This document shows positions 19,632 through 26,607 of a DNA stretch of 26,607 bases, piece after piece. Position numbers and translations under genes: made by a program. The first letter of the stretch is position 1. Each line of letters begins with the position of its first letter. The DNA is taken from assembly GCA_001970855.1 (NCBI GenBank), contig LSSN01000116.1, positions 1-26,607 on the forward strand, read 5' to 3'. The DNA is from Smittium culicis (Eukaryota > Kickxellomycota > Harpellomycetes > Harpellales > Legeriomycetaceae). The notes beneath the pieces are model-generated. The model was not told the origin of the DNA. It saw nothing but the letters and a program-made list of their open reading frames with translations, and searched no databases.

Positions 19632-20615
19632 TAATATTATATCACGGGAACTGATAAAAAAGAATTCGAAAGTAGAAACTAGAAATAAATATATGAAATG
19701 ATTTTAAGGGTGAATGAGAAGTATAAGTATTTCGATTTAAAGGCGTTAGATAAATTTGGTAAACTGATTACTTGAAAGGTCGAATGAATTTAGTAGAAAC
19801 CAAAAGCTCAAGTCAGAGTATCGAACTTTTAGATCTGAAAATCGAGTATAGAGCCAATAACTGACAAATATGAGCATGGCCATATTGGCTAACCCTTTCT
19901 GGGGCTAACACTCAAAAGCTTAATTATAATTGATAATTGGACAAGTCAAATTAATTATTCTATTAATTGGTTGAAATAATATGAATAGCCAATAATAATA
20001 TAATGTTGTAAAGTAAATTATTCAGGTTGAAGTACAGCTGGCCTTATTTTGAGGATCAAAAACAGTCTATTACCTGGAAAAGGGGTAAATTAATGTAGGA
20101 TAGAATTGAAGGTAATTAACTTTTTTATGGGCGGTAGTCTATCTTAGGCCTAAAAAATATAGCCAACTGAATTCGATAAAAATAATATATATCTTAGGTC
20201 TATACAATTATTGGTATATTGTTCAATCACAGCAAATAATATATTTAGTTAAAATCGTAAACGAATCATTAACTTAGTTGATTTATAGTGTGTTGGACGG
20301 GTAAGGGTTAATTGTATGATCAAAAATCGGAGGTTCTTAAGGACAAGATTTGCTTTTTTTTTTTCCCTTGAAAGTTTTATGTTGATTTTAATTGGGTAGT
20401 ATTATTGGCGAAGATAACAAATCCACTTGGTAGTAAATTCTAATTGAATTTAAACTCCAAATAAAAATAAAAGCAAAGAATAAATAATATTAATAAATGT
20501 TTTGCCCATCTATATAATCTTCCATATTCTTCATTTCTCGATTTAGCCCCCAAGTTAAGGGATATATTATACTACAATCTCCATTTCCAAAGGTTCTCAA
20601 CCAACTTTCCAACTG
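19632..20615. other. Divergent intergenic region
   Basis: About 980 nt separate two divergently transcribed genes, so it should hold both promoters. It is AT-rich with no open frame. An 8-bp inverted repeat AGCCAATA...TATTGGCT lies near 19853-19891; these arms contain CCAAT-type pentamers, and two more ATTGG/CCAAT pentamers follow near 19965-19995, which could be NF-Y/HAP sites. TATA-like TATATAAT lies near 20511. No site is proven. Confidence 0.4.
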
Positions 20616-21161
20616 ATGAGTCTTTACCAGAACGTCATAAAGGTATACTGCGTTATGCATTTATCTTTTGTTTTTTTAGCTGACATCACCCCTTTGATTC
20701 CAGAGTTATACTTAACTCCGCTTCAGATATTTCTGAGCGATAAAATCAACCAAGTTTCGCAAATAGATTTAATGCTTCGACCTGCAACCAAAAATTTATC
20801 GCATCTATCTTGGTTCCACAGCCTGCTAGTTTTCGAACTGCTTTTCCAAGTCCCTCTACTAATCCTCATTCTACTTACTTTATCGAATACTCCTAACAGC
20901 TTCGGTCTCGCCTTTAACGGCACTCTCCACAAGTCCCGCAACTTGCTTCAAGTCATTTACGGAACTCATACTGCTACTACCATGATACCCGTACTTGGAT
21001 ATATCTATTCTGTCGCACATACTGCCCCTATAGCCAACCAGATTACTCTTGTTCTGATGTATCTCCCTTTTTCGATTTTACCTTTGATTATGGCTATCGT
21101 ATCTTCGCTCAAACTCCTTAAACAACTTGACTTAAAAACTCCCTCTTCTAAATTCGAATAG
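20616..21161 (+). CDS. EXPERA-domain membrane protein, TMEM97/sigma-2 receptor-like
   Basis: A 181-residue four-span membrane protein, close to the usual 160-180. Family features are in order: YCVMHLSFVFLADITPLIPELY (split here as YCVMHLSFVFLAD / ITPLIPELY, residues 11-31), which aligns with the first helix of TMEM97 and places Asp23 at the conserved ligand-site Asp; then WFHSLLVFELLFQVPLL (about 66-82) with the conserved Glu; YGTHTATTMIPVLGYIYS (about 115-132); and a last helix LVLMYLPFSILPLIMAIVSS. The C-terminus is short and polar, ending PSSKFE. A GT...AG pair around 20641-20679 mimics an intron, but removing it would delete the conserved His/Asp helix, so I read straight through. Family members sit in the ER membrane and are linked to sterol handling in animals and ER-mitochondria quality control in yeast (Ema19). 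Convergent with COX20. Confidence 0.82.
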   Translation: MSLYQNVIKVYCVMHLSFVFLADITPLIPELYLTPLQIFLSDKINQVSQIDLMLRPATKNLSHLSWFHSLLVFELLFQVPLLILILLTLSNTPNSFGLAFNGTLHKSRNLLQVIYGTHTATTMIPVLGYIYSVAHTAPIANQITLVLMYLPFSILPLIMAIVSSLKLLKQLDLKTPSSKFE

Positions 21162-21516
21162 CTTATGAAGCTAAAGCCCAATTTAAATTACTGTTCCATC
21201 GCTAATTCGATAACCTTTCTAGTCATTTCAACTCTTATTAATTTTAATAACAAATACCTCTAATATACGATAATTTTGGATCACATTTGTTACATTTTAA
21301 TTAATTTTTATTAAAAAAAACAATAAAACGGCTCTTCTAGTTTTAATTTTATTTATTTTATTTTGAAATTTAATCTCTATACTGATTTATCTGATATCTG
21401 AGGATATACCAAAGTTAGTCTGCTTAGTTTTTGGTCCAGTTGTTGTTTTTTTTTTATCTGTTTCTGATTTTTAGTTAATTACTTATAATCTTTAGCTTCA
21501 AAAAATCAAACTTCAA
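21162..21516. other. Convergent intergenic spacer
   Basis: About 355 nt between the 3' ends of the TMEM97-like gene (plus) and COX20 (minus). Strongly AT-rich, with AATAAA at 21323-21328 that could serve as a plus-strand polyadenylation signal. No gene seen. Confidence 0.5.
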
Positions 21517-22418
21517 TCAAGTCTGTTCTGAGTCACTATTTTTTTCTCTTTTATTCTTTTTCTGCTGCTCGATTTGTGCTGACTTTTCGAAAACCTCCAC
21601 AACTTTACTATGCTGGTACCGTTTCAGGAACAAGCAGGATTCACGTGATATTATAGAAAATACCACAAACCCTCCTACTGCCCAGTTTCCCGCTGTCTTG
21701 ATCCTACCTATTTTTATTTTAAATAAAACAAGTGCAGATCCCATAATTAATAAATATATATTATTTTTACCAGTTTATGACAATATCATAAATTAGTCTG
21801 TATATAAAATCTATGGTTAATTACAAATATTTAAAATGATCTAGTGTAAAAGTCTCAGCCTCAGCTCACACTACCCCTAGTCATCATCACTTTTTTTTTT
21901 AGCATATCAATGCTCTAAACTAAGACCGAAAACGATTATGTAGAGAGTTATCAGACTTCTTACCTTTTTGTATAAACTTTAAAATTCCCGTTGATAAACC
22001 AAGTCCTATCCCATACATATACCCTTCACGCGCACAAGGCATCCGTGGCGAATTTTTAAAATCCTCCCAGCTCTGATCCTAAATATGCACAATTTTATTT
22101 TATTTTGCTATAGCTATAACTTTATAGTATACACTTTGCTATAATAACAACTTTATAGTTTACGCTTTGTAAATACTCTTATTTAAAGAAATTGTCCATT
22201 TTGCTTATTCCAAAAAATAAAAAGTGTCTTTAAAAAAAAACAGATTATGATTGATATATACTAGAATGTATATTTACCCTAATAGCTTGCGATAAACTTG
22301 TTTGGGACTGTTTCGAATTTTCGACAGCAAAACTACTTTTCTGTTCGCTTGCTTTCTCCATCTCCTTGCTGAAATCAACACTAGAAATCTCTGGTTCTCC
22401 TTTTGTGATCTCGCCCAT
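21517..22418 (-). CDS. COX20: COX20, cytochrome c oxidase assembly chaperone (3 exons)
   Basis: Exons on the minus strand are 22418-22278, 22078-21964 and 21707-21517, giving a 148-residue protein. Introns of 199 and 256 nt have GTAAAT...TTTAG and GTAAGA...ATAG borders, in phases 0 and 1. The N-terminal ~47 residues are polar (MGEITKGEPEISSV...). Exon 2 encodes SWEDFKNSPRMPCAREGYMY, carrying the family signature PCAR and the first membrane span (GIGLGLSTGILKFI). The exon 2/3 joint gives QKGRIKTAGNWAVGGFVVFS, the second span and family core, followed by SRESCLFLKRY and a charged tail. COX20 binds and stabilises newly made Cox2 in the mitochondrial inner membrane during complex IV assembly. The last exon alone could be mistaken for a separate small ORF beginning at 21744; that ATG is inside intron 2. 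Tandem with the PP2A gene, 435 nt downstream of it. Confidence 0.87.
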
Positions 22419-22853
22419 TTTACATATATTTAGATTTGAATATTTGTCTATTTGAATTCTGTAGTAATTTCTAATATAACTTTTATGTTTTACTACTAAT
22501 AAATAAAGAAACTTTACCCAAATTAAACCAACGCTTACTTTTTTTAATCGACTTAATTAACAATGATTGCACCAATCTACAGCCAATAGAATATTACAAA
22601 CATTTTAATCAAATCTTTTCAATAGGCTCAAATTAGATTGCTTTTTAGTGTTAGTTTTTAATATATTTAACTGTTAATTATAATATTTAGTTTAAATGGC
22701 GGATTTATAGATTAAAAAAAGATTTTAAAAACGATAAAAAAAGTATCTGCATAGCATAAGGAATATGAAATATATCAAAAAAAATGAATGGAAGCTTGCA
22801 ATATATAAAATAAGATAGTAATAAAAATGGCCGAAATTGAACGCTCTGAAAAT
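22419..22853. other. Spacer between PP2A A subunit and COX20
   Basis: 435 nt, very AT-rich, holding the 3' flank of the PP2A gene and the promoter side of COX20 (both minus). No open frame or distinctive site stands out. Confidence 0.45.
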
Positions 22854-25384
22854 CTAGTCTTCAATAGCTACTCCAATTGATATCGATGCCTTGTTAGCAA
22901 AATATCTAACGTCCATATCCGAATCGCCATGGAGTTTCTTGAGAATTGGGATAACTTTTGTCTGTACCAGTTCACTCGTTTCTGAATTTGAGCTTAAAAC
23001 CGGTGTTAATGCCTCGATACTTTTAGCAACGTTGAATCTGATGTTGGGAATAGGATCATTCATTAAAGTCTCAACTGTTGGTAGAATTAGGTCCCTAATA
23101 ACTATAGGAGATACTGTTGGCGCTAACGTAGTAATAGCGAATATTGTCGTTATTCTATAGAGATAGTTAGGGTGGTTTGCCATCGCCATGATTTTAGGAA
23201 TAATCGATTTACAAGCCCATTCAACTCCAAATACCTCAATTAACGATTTCAAATTGACAGTAGCTGCATTTCTAATAGAAAACACAGGATCTCCAAGCCA
23301 AGCCATCGATAAATTCGATAGTTTATCATCGAAAAATTGGACTCCTAGCTGAGATGCTAAAAGTGGCACATATTCGATAATAGCTAAACGGACCCGCCAT
23401 TGCTTATCTTCTGCTAGTTCAAAAATCGCCGGCAATAATGAGTTTGAGAGCTGATCAATTCCAATAACTATAACATTAAAAGAAAAAAAATATTTCTCAA
23501 GTAAATATATGAACACTAGTGAGAAATAAAGGAATTAAAGATGAAGAATTAATAAAAGTACCTTTATTTATCTGTTCCAATTGAGAAATGATATTGAGTC
23601 TAACGTCTGGGAAAGTATCTTTAAGGATCCTTAAAAACAAAGGTAAAAGATACTTTACAGTGCCTTCTGGACCGAACTTATCACAAAGACCAGTGATATT
23701 TTTGGCTAAGTTGGCTCTTACGTGTTGCATTGGGTCGTCTAGAAGCTGTTGCAAAATTGGTAGTAGTTTATCTACCATAACGTCAAGAGAAATAATATCA
23801 GCTAATCCAGAAAGTTGCGTACAGATAGCACCTCTGACCTCAGCTTCTTGGTCTTGTAAAAGCTTTAGCGATACTTCGCCAATGGCATTTTTCATAGTTT
23901 CGCTTTTTGCGTTATTTGAAAGCTAAAATAACAAGTAGTAATAGATTTATATAGTTGAAAGCGATTTGAAATTAAGAATTAAAAGGTTTTAAAAAAATTT
24001 AAAAGGTAAGTTTACATTGATGATATTTTCAGCAACCATATAACGAACTCTCCAGCTTTTGTCGGAAAATAATTTGCTCATAGGGACATTTAGGTATTCA
24101 ACGTTTTGTTCAGCAGAAAGGACTTTTGCGATGGATATCATTGGCTCAATTGTCAAAAGTCTTACAGAATCCTTAAAAAGTTAACACAAGAATTAATTAA
24201 AATTTAAGTAAAAATGAGATCGGAGGTAGGTTTTAATAAAAGATATCTAGAGGAAATACCTGATCATCAGAAGATAAAAACTCAAAGTTTTTAACACCAT
24301 GCTCGATGACTTCTTCTGGCGACATTACATCGATCATATCTTTGAGCGAGACAGCAGCAGAGCGCCTAGTCATTGGTGTATCATCTTTGCAGAGACTTTC
24401 AAATCCACTATAGGGAAACAATATATTGATTAGGATATATAAAAGTAAGAAAGAAAGAAAAGGGGGGTTAAAAAGGGGACTAACACTAATAATTTTAATT
24501 TAGTTTCGTCGGTAGCTTTTGGGTAAGCGGAAGCATATAGCTTAGTGGCACTAGAGCGACTTGTGAACCAAACGCCCTGAGACAAACGGGCAATGCAAGG
24601 GACTAGATAAGTTTCTATTTGCTCTTGGTCCATAGAAAGGGATATTTTATTTATGGACTTAACGGCCTAATAAAAGAGCATGCAGTATAATATGTTAATA
24701 AAAAACAAAAAGTTAAGGAGTATATAGGAAATAGGAAATAGGAAATAGGAAATAGGATAAAGAGATAAAGTTTACCTCGTCGCGAATGAGACTTTCTTCT
24801 GAGCAAGATAAGTTTTCCAAGGGTCTAAGAATAGAATAAGCATATTCGTCACCTCCAACACAAGGGACCAAATTGCCTAGTTCTTCTGCTAAGGCGAGTA
24901 ACACTTCATCATCATCATCAACTGATTCTAAAAGAAATAGTTAGATAATAGTCGTTTGAATAATGAGGAATGGAGGAATAGCTTAAAAAAATATAAAAGA
25001 GAGAGAGTATGAAATACCGTCCAAGAAGGGAATCAGTTCGTCTCTTGTTCGCTTATCCCCTAAAGCTAAGGCTATTGTATTAATGCTTTTGATGGCGTTT
25101 AATCTTAGAGATAAATCTTCGTGCTTGAGTTCGTCGATTAAAACGGCAATTGGATAAACTTCGTCTAAGCCGGATGTGGGAGAATTGAGTGGGGACTTTT
25201 CTTGATCTGATTCTTTAACAACATCCATGATGGCTTCTTCAGAGACTAAAGGAGAGCTTGTAGAAAGATTTTTATCAGAATCGACAGAGTTCTGTATATC
25301 GGAATCGGAATGTGGTTTAGAGGCGGAGGGGGCTGTAGTGCCATTAATGTCTAGATTATCAACATCCATGCTATCGGTAGGCAT
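22854..25384 (-). CDS. PP2A 65-kDa scaffold (A) subunit, HEAT-repeat protein (7 coding exons)
   Basis: Minus-strand exons are 25384-25018, 24927-24776, 24666-24485, 24407-24260, 24171-24016, 23922-23562 and 23467-22854. They total 1980 nt and 659 residues. Introns are 90, 109, 77, 88, 93 and 94 nt with phases 1, 0, 2, 0, 0, 1. Joined exons keep the family frame everywhere: for example ...[17 protein letters not shown] and ...[20 protein letters not shown] repeats run from residue 77 ([20 protein letters not shown]) through [80 protein letters not shown] and [12 protein letters not shown] to the C-terminus [12 protein letters not shown]. This is the scaffold that joins PP2A catalytic and regulatory B subunits in cytosol and nucleus. 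Oddity: an acidic Ser-rich extension of about 66 residues precedes the first repeat (the usual length is about 590). Intron 4 uses the weaker acceptor TTAAG. A yeast counterpart is Tpd3. Confidence 0.95.
24726..24757. repeat. Heptanucleotide microsatellite in PP2A intron 2
   Basis: Four perfect AGGAAAT units (24726-24753) plus a partial fifth lie within the 109-nt intron 2 of the PP2A gene. On the transcribed strand this is a pyrimidine-rich ATTTCCT array in the intron body, roughly 20-50 nt downstream of the donor. It is likely length-variable between strains. Confidence 0.9.
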
Positions 25385-25385
25385 G

Positions 25386-25557
25386 CTAAAATACTAGTAG
25401 GGAGAAGAAAGTGATTGAGGATGGATTAGAGATAGAAATTGAGAAGGGATGGGAGAAAGTATAGATCTGAATGCAAAAAAATAAGTAGTATTAAGAAGGC
25501 TCTTTGTTGAGAAAAATAGCGAGTAAATAATAGAAGCGATGATTTCTAGAGAAATAC
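25386..25557 (-). other. Probable 5'UTR intron of the PP2A A-subunit gene
   Basis: On the minus strand a good donor (ATCAG|GTATTTC, exon end 25558) and acceptor (ATTTTAG|C, 25386) frame a 172-nt stretch, leaving the start codon one base after the acceptor. The upstream exon (25559 to about 25615) has no ATG in the reading frame and meets a stop, so it would be untranslated. Supported by splice-site shape only. Confidence 0.5.
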
Positions 25558-25615
25558 CTGATAAAAATTGTAAACAGAGTCTGAAAGCCAAAACAATAAA
25601 CTGCACTTTCGCAAC

Positions 25616-25866
25616 TCTAAAAAAAAAAACAAACTCGTTTCTTTGTTTTTAGCAAAAATACTTCGAAGGCTGAAAAAATTGGGTTTGCTGACTACATTAT
25701 TCTCTATATCTTAATTTAATTTAATTTGCGGCTCTACTTTAATCTTCCCCCTTTCCCTAACCCCAATAGCATCTTCTGATTAGAGCTTGGCAAATCTCCA
25801 TTCGCTTTCCTATCTCCAAGTATTTCTTTATGTTCTGATAATTGGATAGCTTAATTGATAACTATC
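25616..25866 (-). promoter_or_regulatory. Promoter side of the PP2A A-subunit gene
   Basis: The 250 nt upstream of the presumed first exon include a less AT-rich stretch (about 25738-25825) unlike the surrounding intergenic DNA, in keeping with a promoter. No clear TATA element stands out. Confidence 0.3.
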
Positions 25867-26100
25867 CTATAAAATGGTATCAACGCCCATAGCACCATAT
25901 AATTGGTACAATAGTGATGGCTGTTTCCTGATATTGAGAGGCGTTTTCCGATTGGCCTGGTATATGATGTGAATTGGTAGTTTAATTTGTGTGGCCAGCT
26001 TTATTTCACTAATTTTGTGCAATTCCATAACCCTAAGCAAGCTCTTAGGCTCACACAATCGCTCACATAAAATGTAAACAAAAGTATCTCGGTTAATAAA
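25867..26100 (-). other. Unassigned open stretch upstream of PP2A
   Basis: On the minus strand an uninterrupted frame of about 75 codons ends with a stop near 25874. It includes ERLCEPKSLLRVMELHKISE and IIYQANRKTPLNIRKQ, ending LYGAMGVDTIL. Its composition is less AT-rich than the flanks and it reads like protein, but the first plausible ATG is internal, so it could be the last exon of a gene to the right or a transposon scrap. The plus strand also has a 32-codon frame from 25874 (MVSTPIAPYNWYNSDG). I do not recognise either. Confidence 0.3.
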
Positions 26101-26452
26101 GTAAAGTAAACTTTATAATGTCTTTATTATAAAAACATGCCAGATTAATCAAAAACTGATAATAGTACCAAGAGTCTCTCAATTTCTGCAAAAATATAAT
26201 AATTCTTCATTATACTACTATAATAATCTTAATTTTCTGCAAAGATCTTATATAAATATAATCTGCCTAAATTTCTCTTAATCCTTTCTAGCTCATCACT
26301 CTAAAACAACTTATAATTTACTGCGATATAGAGTGCAAGCTAAGAATTTTAATTAGTCATTTAATAAATTGATCATTCGCCAAAAAATATTAATATAAAC
26401 GTGAAAAGTATGAGTCTCATTAAAAAAATGAACAAATAAACATTTTAGCTAC
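26101..26452. other. AT-rich flank of the hexanucleotide array
   Basis: About 350 nt of AT-rich DNA without a readable gene, ending at the repeat array that closes the window. Confidence 0.5.
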
Positions 26453-26607
26453 ACTTATACTTATACTTATACTTATACTTATACTTATACTTATACTTAT
26501 ACTTATACTTATACTTATACTTATACTTATACTTATACTTATACTTATACTTATACTTATACTTATACTTATACTTATACTTATACTTATACTTATACTT
26601 ATACTTA
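26453..26607. repeat. Perfect (ACTTAT)n array, about 26 copies, running off the window
   Basis: All 155 terminal bases are an uninterrupted ACTTAT hexamer with no substitution. Neither strand has the G-run typical of telomeric repeats, so this is a microsatellite, not a chromosome end. The window end inside it suggests a contig break at an unassembled repeat. Confidence 0.95.

Noticed and set aside
20641..20679. A 39-nt GT...AG pair in the TMEM97-like gene as an intron
   Set aside because: Removing it would delete the first-helix block with the conserved His and Asp, and the frame reads through without a stop. It is also shorter than every other intron seen.
21517..21744. Stand-alone 75-residue ORF starting at 21744
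   Set aside because: Its first 12 codons are intron; splicing at 21708/21707 restores the COX20 core and joins to the PCAR exon in phase.
22891..23926. Plus-strand ORFs at 22891-23160 and 23588-23926
   Set aside because: Antisense of PP2A A-subunit exons 6 and 7.
26453..26607. Telomere
   Set aside because: ACTTAT/ATAAGT lacks the G-run of telomeric repeats and there is no subtelomeric context.

Overview
The window is a very AT-rich eukaryotic nuclear segment. Genes carry short spliceosomal introns (77-256 nt, GT...AG), and coding DNA is visibly less AT-rich than its surroundings. Recognisable genes (PP2A scaffold A subunit, COX20, a TMEM97/EXPERA protein) together with a DIRS-like retrotransposon and an L1-like LINE fit a small-genome, AT-rich fungus, most likely an early-diverging lineage. 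The lineage is inference; no marker here fixes it.

Left part (1 to about 18 kb) is a transposon graveyard. At 1-450 (minus) an open frame runs off the edge; it encodes a coiled coil followed by a Gag-like segment. 0.45-3.8 kb is AT-rich with nothing firm except a hairpin at 688-738. 3.83-6.02 kb is a Tc1/mariner-type DNA transposon with matching inverted ends and a broken DD34D transposase. About 6.5-9.84 kb is a broken DIRS-like retrotransposon (Gag tail, RT, RNase H, tyrosine recombinase, all on plus). Around 11.39-11.6 kb (minus) there is a tRNA-Lys-type primer binding site next to an LTR-like end with a TATA box. About 12.2-17.35 kb (minus) is a broken L1-type LINE with ORF1, AP endonuclease and RT; a 30-bp in-frame triplication lies in the RT, and a less AT-rich island of unknown nature sits inside the element.

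Right part (19-25.6 kb) is an intact, compact gene block: a small single-membrane-span protein (minus, possibly a MIC12-like MICOS subunit), the TMEM97/sigma-2-like protein (plus), COX20 (minus, 3 exons) and the PP2A A subunit (minus, 7 coding exons, probable 5'UTR intron). Two of these four act in mitochondrial membranes or may do so, one in the ER, and one in cytosolic/nuclear phosphatase assembly; there is no sign of an operon-like unit. Beyond the PP2A promoter side lies an unassigned open stretch (25.87-26.1 kb), and the window ends inside a perfect (ACTTAT)n array of about 26 copies, which looks like an assembly break at a microsatellite, not a telomere.

All domain calls were made by eye from translated motifs. 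Boundaries of decayed elements are approximate.
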